Source of the DNA: an uncultured Clostridia bacterium
Lineage (GTDB): Bacteria > Bacillota > Clostridia > Christensenellales > Borkfalkiaceae
Assembly: GCA_958419945.1 (NCBI GenBank)
Contig: CATZIC010000020.1
Coordinates: 1 to 33,292, forward strand
DNA length: 33,292 nucleotides
Direction: 5' to 3'
Part shown: positions 8,608-15,220 of the stretch, piece by piece
Layout: each line of letters starts with the position of its first letter
Position numbering within the stretch: the first letter of the stretch is position 1
Translations under genes and position numbers: made by a program
The notes under the pieces: model-generated
Told to the model about the DNA's origin: nothing
Database searches by the model: none
Seen by the model: only the letters and a program-made list of their open reading frames with translations

Positions 8608-8629
8608 ATTCTGTTAGAATTCATTTTAG
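8608..8629 (+). repeat. 22-bp motif, copy B
   Basis: Identical to copy A; it starts 359 bases after it. Confidence 0.8.
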
Positions 8630-8888
8630 CCTTTTGTTCTTTTTTCGTAATATCATGTTTGCACCATACTGAAATTCTTAAATTTATTTACATTCAACGC
8701 AACAATTTAACTGTTGCACTAACTAATAATATTTGATTAAATAATGCTTTTGTTTTCTCTTAGTGTGGTAACATCTTTTTTAAACAAAACAATTATTCAT
8801 ATTTCAGCTATTGTATTCTTTACTTGGTAATTGAAGCTTAATGTTAATTAAATGGTCTTTATCCTTGATTATGAACCATTTAGTTATT

Positions 8889-8908
8889 ATTTTATCTTAA
8901 ATATCAAC
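8889..8908 (+). repeat. Exact 20-base repeat, second copy
   Basis: Same 20 bases as at 8366-8385. Confidence 0.75.
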
Positions 8909-8956
8909 ACTTTGTAGCAAAATCAGTCTTTAATTTCCTAGTGTTTACTTTATCCT

Positions 8957-8978
8957 ATTCTGTTAGAATGCATTTTAG
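8957..8978 (+). repeat. 22-bp motif, copy C
   Basis: ATTCTGTTAGAATGCATTTT followed by AG: one base differs from copies A and B (T to G). It starts 349 bases after copy B. Confidence 0.78.
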
Positions 8979-9074
8979 GGTAGACAGTTTTTGTTTAGCA
9001 AATTTGCTTTTAATTTCTAGAACTTTTATCTGTCTTATTCTCAGTTTTTCTTTGCACCATGTAGTAATTTACTT

Positions 9075-9090
9075 TGTTTCACGTGAAACA
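9075..9090. promoter_or_regulatory. parS: parS site 2 (perfect)
   Basis: TGTTTCACGTGAAACA, identical to the ParB-binding consensus at all 16 positions. It lies 97 bases after copy C of the 22-bp motif. Confidence 0.93.
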
Positions 9091-9270
9091 ATTCAGCGCT
9101 AGCTATTAACTTTAAATATAATGATTAAGGGCAATTTGCAAACATTCATATATCTAGCTAAAATAAAACACCCGATTATTGGGGCATTTACGTTAATTCA
9201 AACTTTTACAATATATAACTTTACAAAAATTATTATAATTTCTCGCAAAGCAGCTTAAATTGCGGTGGCT

Positions 9271-9292
9271 CTAAAATGAATTCTAACAGAAT
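9271..9292 (-). repeat. 22-bp motif, copy D (inverted)
   Basis: The plus strand shows CTAAAATGAATTCTAACAGA followed by AT, an exact reverse complement of copies A and B. It starts 314 bases after copy C. Confidence 0.8.
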
Positions 9293-9857
9293 CCATTAAT
9301 TCTTTCTGTCATATTTATTGGCTTAACTTTGTTAGATTTTATCGCGATTTCTATATAATTTACTAGCAATTTTATAATAATTTGAGCTATCCTTTTAACT
9401 TATCCCAAAACTATAAATCTTTCTATAGCAATTGGCAATAGATATTTTGTTTTAGATTTCTGCTAAATCAAATTATCAAATTATACAAGCGCAAATATTG
9501 TTCTTAAGCGCCTACGGGCATTTGCGCCATTATTTTGTTTGGCATTGATTGGCGCCCATCAAAGAATTAAACTATCAGATTATAAAGTGTATTGGTACTT
9601 AGTAATCATACACCAATTAGTAGATGAGGGGGGGAACCTACCTACCTACCGATTTATATCACACCGCCTAATAATATAATTAGACACTATAAATCATCAA
9701 TAATGACATAATTACTAGGTGGAATTTATCTACTAGACGGTCTATTAGACCGATAATAGTTATATTTCATTGCTTTTACTTACTTTTATTGGGGTCAGAT
9801 GCTAATTTTATATTGAATTTACCATATATGCACTAGAAATTCATTTATATACGCAGT

Positions 9858-9873
9858 TTTTTCACGTGAAACA
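9858..9873. promoter_or_regulatory. parS-like site 3
   Basis: TTTTTCACGTGAAACA matches the parS consensus at 15 of 16 positions. Confidence 0.82.
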
Positions 9874-9902
9874 ATGAAAAATCAGACTAAAATAAACCGA
9901 AA

Positions 9903-9916
9903 TGTTTCACGAAACA
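9903..9916. promoter_or_regulatory. parS-like site 4, centre deleted
   Basis: TGTTTCACGAAACA has both outer arms of parS but lacks two central bases (GT). It lies 30 bases from site 3. A half-site TGTTTCAC follows at 10087-10094. It is probably a decayed site and may not bind ParB. Confidence 0.5.
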
Positions 9917-10371
9917 GATAACAGATAAAAACATAAGATATATTTAGACACTTTTAAGCTTAAATTTTTGACGGATTTAACATGATTTTTACCCTATTTT
10001 ACCCCTAATATTGGGCAAAATAAGGCTTTTTACCGCAAAAAGCGGGCAAAAACTTATTTTTAAAAAATGTAGTGGGGGAAAGGCAATGTTTCACAAAAAG
10101 TTTTACGGCATTTTGATGCCAAAATTGATTTTTAATGAATAAACAATGAACTTTTTATTCATTATGAATCTTTTTTTTAATAGTGTTTAGCTGTTTTTGC
10201 GCTATTATCTTGATATAAATTGACAATAACCGCTATATATAAAAAGATTTTGCTTGATTTTTGACTTATTTCGTGATATTATTTCTTTACGCTAAACAAT
10301 TCGTTCGTAATGTTTGGCGCGTTTTAAATGGCGCCAAGACTAAATTTATGCGCTATTCAATTTGGTGAACT

Positions 10372-10833
10372 ATGGACAAAACTAACGTAATGCGAATATT
10401 GGAATCTGCCAAAATCGATTATTCTTTTACAGAGTATGACGAGACGGTTACGGACGGGCAAACGGTTTGTAAGCTTGTGGGAAAAACTGCCGATGAGACC
10501 TTTAAAACTTTAGTTACCGTTTCAAATACATTAGAGCATCTTGTTTTCGTCATACCCGTAAACACTACACTCAATCTTAAAAAGGCGGCAAAGTCCGCAA
10601 GCGTGAAATCGGTTGAGATGCTTAAACAAAAAGAACTTTTCCCACTAACGGGTTACGTACACGGCGGATGTTCTCCGATAGGTATGAAAAAGCAGTTCCG
10701 TACTTTCATTGACGAAACTGCGATTTTGTTTGACAGGATAACTTTTAGTGCCGGACGGCGAGGACTTCAAGTTACCGTAAACCCATACGAACTTCAAAAA
10801 CTTATCGGGGCGAATTTCTTTGACCTTACCTGA
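10372..10833 (+). CDS. ybaK: YbaK/EbsC-family aminoacyl-tRNA deacylase
   Basis: A 153-residue protein that covers the whole YbaK/ProX fold. It includes the conserved lysine region ADETFKTLV (40-48) and the GYVHGGCSPIGMKK segment (94-107) typical of the bacterial YbaK family. Members hydrolyse Cys-tRNA(Pro) formed by mischarging by prolyl-tRNA synthetase; substrate choice cannot be read from sequence alone. GGTGA lies before the ATG. The gene stands alone on the plus strand at the right edge of the noncoding region and is followed by a strong terminator. Confidence 0.93.
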   Translation: MDKTNVMRILESAKIDYSFTEYDETVTDGQTVCKLVGKTADETFKTLVTVSNTLEHLVFVIPVNTTLNLKKAAKSASVKSVEMLKQKELFPLTGYVHGGCSPIGMKKQFRTFIDETAILFDRITFSAGRRGLQVTVNPYELQKLIGANFFDLT

Positions 10834-10919
10834 ATTCAATCTAAGTTGCTTTTTACTTAAATATTTCGAACTACCGTCGACACGGCTCATTGATATATTA
10901 GCAAAACAACATAAAAAAG

Positions 10920-10968
10920 CCTGTACGCATTTGGTTTCAAGTGCCATCTGCGTACAGGTTATTTTTTG
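10920..10968 (+). terminator. Terminator of ybaK (bidirectional)
   Basis: CCTGTACGCA pairs with TGCGTACAGG (10949-10958); the loop has an inner TGG/CCA pairing. T-rich sequence follows on the plus strand and A-rich sequence precedes (T-rich on the minus strand), so it could also serve cvpA. Confidence 0.85.
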
Positions 10969-11023
10969 GTTACGATTAATCACTATCAAGTCAACTATTA
11001 AGTTTATTTAAGATTTTATCTTC

Positions 11024-11722
11024 TTAGGGGATAAGACTTAACAGCCAAGCAAAGAAATTGTGCGTCAAAAAGAAGTTTGCGATAGTCGATTGTTCGAGCG
11101 CCGCTTTAGCCTCTTTCAGTGGTTCTATCGAGAAAAGGTTTATAAAAAACAGTACGAGGTTTATTAAAATCACACATTTAACGACGGCAAGGACAAGCCC
11201 TAAAACTCTATCGACGATTTTAATCGGCGTGTGATTGACAATAAAGGCAAGAATCTTTTCCAATATAAACAGCACAAGCTTAGCCGCCATACAAAGAGCA
11301 ACGAAACTCAGTGCGATAAGAATGTATTTTGCAATAGTGTTACTAGCGACTTCCGCAAAATTTACCGTTGCGGTTCCGAGGCTTTCGACCGCTTTAATAA
11401 CCGCCTGCGATAAAAACGTTGGCCAATTTTGAGAGGCGATAAAGGCAGAAAGTTCGGAAACAGAGGTTTCAACGTCCCAATTTTCACCTATAAGCCCGCG
11501 TATCCGTAATGCCAGCGTAGCCCCGAGCGAGGTATTCTGGATTATTAAATCGGCAAGTTTGGCACAGAAAAAATAGGCGATAACTAGGGCCGCTATGGTG
11601 CTTATAAACCCAACGATTTGCTTCAAAAACCCTCGTATAAGCCCGTAAACCGCAAAAATTAGTATTACGGCAAGGATAACGAAGTCTGCAACAACAAAAG
11701 ATTGCGCCGCTAAAAACTGCAT
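11024..11722 (-). CDS. CvpA family membrane protein
   Basis: A 232-residue protein with the CvpA pattern: a first helix FVILAVILIFAVYGLIRGFLKQ (about 13-34), a second helix right after it (about 37-54), then an amphipathic segment of about 80 residues, and two more helices (about 135-156 and 168-192). The conserved segment GLIRGFLKQIVGFIS near the N terminus is the family hallmark. In E. coli CvpA is needed for colicin V production and has been linked to envelope integrity; the function in clostridia is unknown. The GGAGA before the ATG is on the minus strand. It is transcribed alone and divergently from yyaC. Confidence 0.85.
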   Translation of the reverse strand: MQFLAAQSFVVADFVILAVILIFAVYGLIRGFLKQIVGFISTIAALVIAYFFCAKLADLIIQNTSLGATLALRIRGLIGENWDVETSVSELSAFIASQNWPTFLSQAVIKAVESLGTATVNFAEVASNTIAKYILIALSFVALCMAAKLVLFILEKILAFIVNHTPIKIVDRVLGLVLAVVKCVILINLVLFFINLFSIEPLKEAKAALEQSTIANFFLTHNFFAWLLSLIP

Positions 11723-11839
11723 AAGTAAAATCTCCTTTTGTCCATTGTAACATTTTTTACTAAATTATTCAACACTTTACGACTGTTTAAACAAAAATAA
11801 GGTTTAAAGGAAAATTTTACCGTCAATAATATAAAGGCT

Positions 11840-12406
11840 ATGGAATACAGTTTTTTATCTAACGACATTTTAACGCCATCCAAAATTGCGGACGCACTGT
11901 CTGAATTTTACGACTATTACACCCCCGTTGTAATATGCGTGGGAACCGACGCAGCGATAGGGGACACTTTGGGGCCATTGGTCGGAACCAAACTTAAAGA
12001 AAGCGGACTAAGTGCATTTGTGTACGGAAGCCTTGACAAAACGGTTACCGCAAAAGAGATTCCCGCAATCAAACGCTTCGTTTCTTCCGTGCATCCGCTC
12101 GCAAAAACCATCGTTATCGACGCAGCCGTAGGTTTTAAAGAAGACGTCGGAAAAATCAAAGTTTCGGACGACGGCATCTATCCGGGGCTTGGTGCGGACA
12201 AAAAGCTTCCCAAACTCGGCGACGGTTCCATTATAGGAATAGTTTCACCACGCTCGGAAAACAATAACGTATTTATGAACCTTACAAGGTTTTCGCCCAT
12301 ATATAAAATGGCCGACGTTATTGCGGAAGGCTTAAAAATCTATTTTACCGCATGCGAACAAAAACCCGTCTATAAGTCGATTAACGGCGTTTTTAGCAAA
12401 ATTTAA
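11840..12406 (+). CDS. yyaC: YyaC family, GPR-like sporulation-associated protein
   Basis: A 188-residue protein with the YyaC hallmarks VICVGTDAAIGDTLGPLVGTKL (32-53), YGSLDKTVTAKEI (about 61-73), VIDAAVG (about 92-98) and SIIGIVSPRS (about 130-139). The fold is related to the germination protease GPR and to hydrogenase-maturation endopeptidases. YyaC is restricted to spore-forming Firmicutes and relatives and lies near the origin in Bacillus, so it supports a spore-former ancestry. The C-terminal residues VYKSING (about 178-184) are encoded by a copy of the dispersed palindromic repeat, which suggests that the tail was altered by it. A bidirectional terminator shared with degV follows. Confidence 0.88.
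   Translation: MEYSFLSNDILTPSKIADALSEFYDYYTPVVICVGTDAAIGDTLGPLVGTKLKESGLSAFVYGSLDKTVTAKEIPAIKRFVSSVHPLAKTIVIDAAVGFKEDVGKIKVSDDGIYPGLGADKKLPKLGDGSIIGIVSPRSENNNVFMNLTRFSPIYKMADVIAEGLKIYFTACEQKPVYKSINGVFSKI
12368..12387 (+). repeat. Dispersed palindromic repeat inside yyaC (copy 15)
   Basis: GTCTATAAGTCGATTAACG near the 3' end of yyaC. It matches copy 9 read on its minus strand (GTCTATAAGTCGGTTA) and copy 12 (GTCTATAAGTCGATTAAC). Confidence 0.55.
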
Positions 12407-12489
12407 GGGCGAGTTTGCGACTTTGTCGCAATGTTTTGCCCCTATAATAATTAGTGATGGCAGGAGTATACACCAAATAAATCCCAAGA

Positions 12490-12536
12490 AAAAAGCGACA
12501 CCGGACCGTTTTACCGACCCGATGCCGCTTTTTTTA
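12490..12536. terminator. Bidirectional terminator between yyaC and degV
   Basis: AGCGACACCGG pairs, with mismatches, with CCCGATGCCGCT. A-run before and T-run after make it work for both converging genes. Confidence 0.8.
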
Positions 12537-12564
12537 TTCAAGAGAGCTGTTTGAATCAATTTAA

Positions 12565-13452
12565 TTAATCTTCGCGCTTTTTACCGATAAAGTAAATAGC
12601 AACCGTACCTGGGCCGGAATGACATCCTATCGTAGGTCCGATATTCGTCATGTAAACTTTACCCGCAAGGTTTGGGAAGGTTTCTTCCACCGAAGCCTTT
12701 AACGCTAATGCGTCGTCTAAACAATCGGAATGGTTTATGATGCACCTTCCGTCGTAGTTAGTGCCGTTGTCTGCAAGATTTACCATGCGGTCTACAGTTG
12801 TCTGTAAAGCCTTTTTCTTGCCCATAGTTTTAATACGCGGTATAAGTTTTCCTTCGAAGTTTACGTTCATAACGGGGCAAATCTTCAAAATGGAACCAAC
12901 AAAACCGGAAACTTTGGAAATTCTTCCGCCTTTAACGTAGAAAGTAAGGTCGGTAGAATAGAACCAGTGGTGAATTCTCGTTTTATTTTCTTCGGCAAAG
13001 TCGTAAAGTTTTTGAATATCGTAACCTTCGTCACGCAAATCGCACAGCCATTCCACCAAAAAACCGTAACCGCCGGAGGCGCCAAGGCTGTCAACAACGT
13101 AAATTTTGCGTTTGGGGAATTCTTCCATAACCTCTTGTGCGGCAAGGCGTGCGCAGTTATAACTTCCGGAAATCCCGCTTGACAGCGAAACGTGCAAAAT
13201 ATCTTTGTTTTCCTTTAAAATAAGATTTTTAAAATAATCGGTAAACTCTTCGATGTTTACCTGGCTAGTTTTAGTAGAAGCGCCGTCGCGCATAGCCTGA
13301 TAAAAATCCTTTAAAGAAATGCTTTTACCGCCGTCGTCCTCAAAGGTCTTTTCCGCAAGCATAAATTTATAATATTTTACCGATACGTTTCTTTCGTTGA
13401 ATCTTTCCATAGGAAGATCCGCCGGTGAACAGCAACTGATGATATAATCCAT
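12565..13452 (-). CDS. DegV family fatty-acid-binding protein
   Basis: A 295-residue DegV protein. The start at 13452 (MDYIISCCSPADLP) is preceded by GAGGAGG at ideal distance; an upstream in-frame ATG at 13491 has no such site. Family features include the SCCSPADLP N-terminal loop, VSLSSGISGSYNCARLA (about residues 102-118), and the glycine-rich GASGGYGF segment. DegV proteins bind one fatty acid; the FakB members hand it to the kinase FakA. No fakA is in the window. Transcribed divergently from the XRE regulator gene and convergently with yyaC. Confidence 0.92.
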   Translation of the reverse strand: MDYIISCCSPADLPMERFNERNVSVKYYKFMLAEKTFEDDGGKSISLKDFYQAMRDGASTKTSQVNIEEFTDYFKNLILKENKDILHVSLSSGISGSYNCARLAAQEVMEEFPKRKIYVVDSLGASGGYGFLVEWLCDLRDEGYDIQKLYDFAEENKTRIHHWFYSTDLTFYVKGGRISKVSGFVGSILKICPVMNVNFEGKLIPRIKTMGKKKALQTTVDRMVNLADNGTNYDGRCIINHSDCLDDALALKASVEETFPNLAGKVYMTNIGPTIGCHSGPGTVAIYFIGKKRED

Positions 13453-13653
13453 TATTATCCTCCTCGAAAATTCAGATTTTCTGTGTTGCAAATTAAATAT
13501 ATTACATTAGGCCGAAAATTACAAGCGATTTAAAGAAAATCCGTTCTACAAACAGCCGAACACCCTTCGCTTTTAAAGCGATTTTTAAAAAAAGTTTGCC
13601 AATATGCCCGTTTTTTCTTGTTTTTATCACATTTTTATAGTATCATTTTTATT

Positions 13654-14334
13654 ATGGAAGAAAGAGAAATTATTGCACGCAATATTACCTATCTCAGAAA
13701 AAAACACGGACTGAGCCAGTTAGAGCTTGCGGAAAAAATTCAATATTCCAATAAAAACATTTCAAAATGGGAAAAGGCCGAAACTACGCCGAGCGTGTTT
13801 ACTTTAAAACGTCTGGCGGAAATTTTCGGTATCACCGTCGACGAACTTGTTTCTACCTTGCAGGAGGAGAAGGATAAAGAAGGTTTGTCGGAAGAAACGG
13901 ACGATACGGAACCGGACGATAGAAAGGACTCAAAGGTCAAAATGGTTTTAGGGCTTCCGATTTCCATAAAAGTTTTGTATCTTTTGATGACGGAAGCGAT
14001 AATACTCGTAATGGCTTTTATAGCGATTGTTGTTTTAGGGTTTGCGGACGTAACTTCGTTTAACAAATGGCTGCTCCTTTTATATATTTTGCCCGCAATG
14101 AGTTTGGCGGTATTCATTTTTATCATTTGCGTAAAAAAGCGTGTTGATATAATAAGTTTATCGCTGTTCGGCTGGCTTTTGTCGCTATGCTTTTTCGTAA
14201 CGTTCAGAAGCGCTAAAAACGTACATCTTATATTTTTATTGATGGCGGCAATTCAGTTTCTTATTATCTGCATAATGCTTATAATAAACTTTAATATCAT
14301 AAGACGTATCAAAAATAAATTTACTAAAAAGTAA
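13654..14334 (+). CDS. XRE-family regulator with membrane-spanning C-terminal half
   Basis: A 226-residue protein with an N-terminal XRE-type helix-turn-helix (about residues 5-60, IARNITYLRKKHGLSQLELAEKI). An acidic linker and four hydrophobic segments follow (about 106-130, 138-160, 168-188 and 195-215). This membrane-anchored HTH arrangement is common in clostridia; ligand and targets are unknown. The ATG at 13654 has no visible Shine-Dalgarno, and a TATAGTAT sits at 13636-13643, so translation may start on a very short or leaderless transcript. The upstream in-frame TTG at 13618 would lie before that promoter. A repeat copy follows the stop at once. Confidence 0.82.
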   Translation: MEEREIIARNITYLRKKHGLSQLELAEKIQYSNKNISKWEKAETTPSVFTLKRLAEIFGITVDELVSTLQEEKDKEGLSEETDDTEPDDRKDSKVKMVLGLPISIKVLYLLMTEAIILVMAFIAIVVLGFADVTSFNKWLLLLYILPAMSLAVFIFIICVKKRVDIISLSLFGWLLSLCFFVTFRSAKNVHLIFLLMAAIQFLIICIMLIINFNIIRRIKNKFTKK

Positions 14335-14335
14335 C

Positions 14336-14355
14336 GATAATCGGCCTATAGCCCA
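14336..14355 (+). repeat. Dispersed palindromic repeat, copy 4 (after the XRE gene)
   Basis: GATAATCGGCCTATAGCCCA, one base after the stop codon, in sense orientation. Flanks CTAAAAAGTAA and ATTTTAATTATTTTTGAA are shared with copy 5, giving about 50 bases of homology. Confidence 0.75.
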
Positions 14356-14379
14356 ACATTTTAATTATTTTTGAAAATA

Positions 14380-14423
14380 AAAGTGGCTACCGCAAGTTTT
14401 TTACCGACTTGCGACAGCCACTT
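14380..14423. terminator. Hairpin terminator after the XRE gene
   Basis: AAAGTGGCT-ACC-GCAAGT pairs with ACTTGC-GAC-AGCCACTTT. Two stem blocks are separated by a small internal loop; flanking A and T runs are short. Confidence 0.7.
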
Positions 14424-14486
14424 TACTATTATTATATATAATGGGGCTTTCGACAAAATTGGTGGCTATAAAATTTTACTTTTGTA

Positions 14487-14515
14487 TTGACAATTTAAGC
14501 AAAGTGCTTTATAAT
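14487..14515 (+). promoter_or_regulatory. Consensus sigma-A promoter of the lipoprotein-Hint cassette
   Basis: TTGACA (14487-14492), a 17-base spacer and TATAAT (14510-14515): both boxes are perfect. It is the best promoter in the window. Confidence 0.9.
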
Positions 14516-14521
14516 GATATC

Positions 14522-14655
14522 AAAGTATGTACGTTTAGTAGTAAAATATATTATATGAGCATCAAAGACGACACTTTATTATTTTTTTGGGTGGTGCGGC
14601 CTATGTGCTATTTATGAACGCAAAGATAATTATAAGGGTATCTTTGCGCTTTTTT
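14522..14655 (+). ncRNA. Terminated leader RNA with a 20-codon ORF
   Basis: Transcription from the promoter at 14487 would start near 14522. An intrinsic terminator, CGCAAAGATA (14619-14628) and TATCTTTGCG (14639-14648) followed by C and six T, closes a transcript of about 130 bases. Inside it an ATG at 14555 opens 20 codons (start MSIKDDTLLFFWVV) and stops at 14615-14617, one base before the hairpin region. No Shine-Dalgarno precedes that ATG. It may be a small RNA, a small hydrophobic peptide gene or an attenuator that controls the lipoprotein gene 40 bases further on, which shows no promoter of its own. Confidence 0.55.
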
Positions 14656-14694
14656 ATTGCTTTTTTTGCAAAAACGAAATTAAAGGAGAGGTAT

Positions 14695-15201
14695 ATGTTA
14701 AAAAAGATTATTGCATTGGTAGTTATATCCATTATGGGAATTATGATGTTTTGCGGTTGTAATAGCAGCAATTTAATCGAGGAAAACGCAGATTTTTTCG
14801 AACTTGCCGGTTGGAGTACAATTATAAGCTACTATCATAACCGAATTGAGGCAACTTACGACGATCCGGACATTAGGCTTGCATTACACGCCGATAAGGG
14901 AAAATTTTATGTAGGAGGAAATGTCGATGTTCAAAGGGCTACACTGAATTCCGGAGAAATGGCTGCTTGGATAGCGCTTGAAAATGCCGAACCGTTAGAT
15001 GTATCGTATATTGACGTTATGGTAAAGGTAAGATACCGCATTATAGGCTATGCGGTTATCAAAATTATAAATGGAAGCAATAGTTACAATGACTCAAAAG
15101 CAGAAATTATAAAATCGGTTGCTTTCCCGAAAATAAACGGAAAATACCAAAAGGTTTCGATATTTGAGGTAAGAAAAAGAATTGCCGCCGCTAAAAAATA
15201 A
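14695..15201 (+). CDS. Small lipoprotein of unknown function
   Basis: The start at 14695 is chosen because AAAGGAGAGG lies just before it and the protein then begins with a signal peptide (MLKKIIALVVISIMGIMMFCGC); longer frames upstream run through the terminator. The Cys at residue 22 in FCGC is a possible lipid-attachment site, though Phe at -3 and Cys at -2 are not the best lipobox. The remaining 145 residues are soluble, with no family that I recognise. The gene is 19 bases before the Hint-protein gene and both have strong ribosome binding sites, so they are likely co-expressed at the cell surface. Confidence 0.75.
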   Translation: MLKKIIALVVISIMGIMMFCGCNSSNLIEENADFFELAGWSTIISYYHNRIEATYDDPDIRLALHADKGKFYVGGNVDVQRATLNSGEMAAWIALENAEPLDVSYIDVMVKVRYRIIGYAVIKIINGSNSYNDSKAEIIKSVAFPKINGKYQKVSIFEVRKRIAAAKK

Positions 15202-15220
15202 AAAATTAAAGGAGTAAAAA

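Larger units (their letters stand above)
6673..10371. other. 3.7-kb AT-rich noncoding region, probable centromere
   Basis: I find no reading frame with a plausible start, ribosome binding site and protein-like composition in either direction. The DNA is much more AT-rich than its surroundings; some 60-base lines are only about a quarter G+C. It contains parS-like sites at 6810, 9075, 9858 and 9903, four copies of a 22-bp motif (8249, 8608, 8957 and, inverted, 9271), a diverged internal duplication (7535-7643 and 7708-7825) and an exact 20-base repeat (8366 and 8889). Local hairpins include GCCGAT/ATCGGC (7226-7250, followed by TTTT), GCAACA/TGTTGC near 8700, and GCGCAAAT/ATTTGCGC (9489-9527). 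The ftsH gene reads away on the left and ybaK on the right. The clustered parS sites beside parAB point to a segregation locus. Unrecognised RNA genes cannot be excluded. Confidence 0.6.

Noticed and set aside
9629..9652. G-run followed by CCTACCTACCTACC as a quadruplex or binding site
   Set aside because: Only one long G-run is present and the CCTA steps are few, so no quadruplex or clear repeat can be argued.
6570..10371. Short open frames in the AT-rich region as genes
   Set aside because: All are short, lack ribosome binding sites and have compositions expected from random AT-rich DNA.
6570..10371. Primary oriC within the AT-rich region
   Set aside because: I found only sites with two or more mismatches to the DnaA box (such as TTATACAAG and TTATCCGAA), while perfect boxes cluster at 27279-27646.
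13453..13491. Longer DegV N terminus
   Set aside because: GAGGAGG stands directly before the internal ATG at 13452 and family members start there.
14587..14694. N-terminal extension of the lipoprotein gene
   Set aside because: The longer frame runs through an intrinsic terminator; the start at 14695 has AAAGGAGAGG and a signal peptide.
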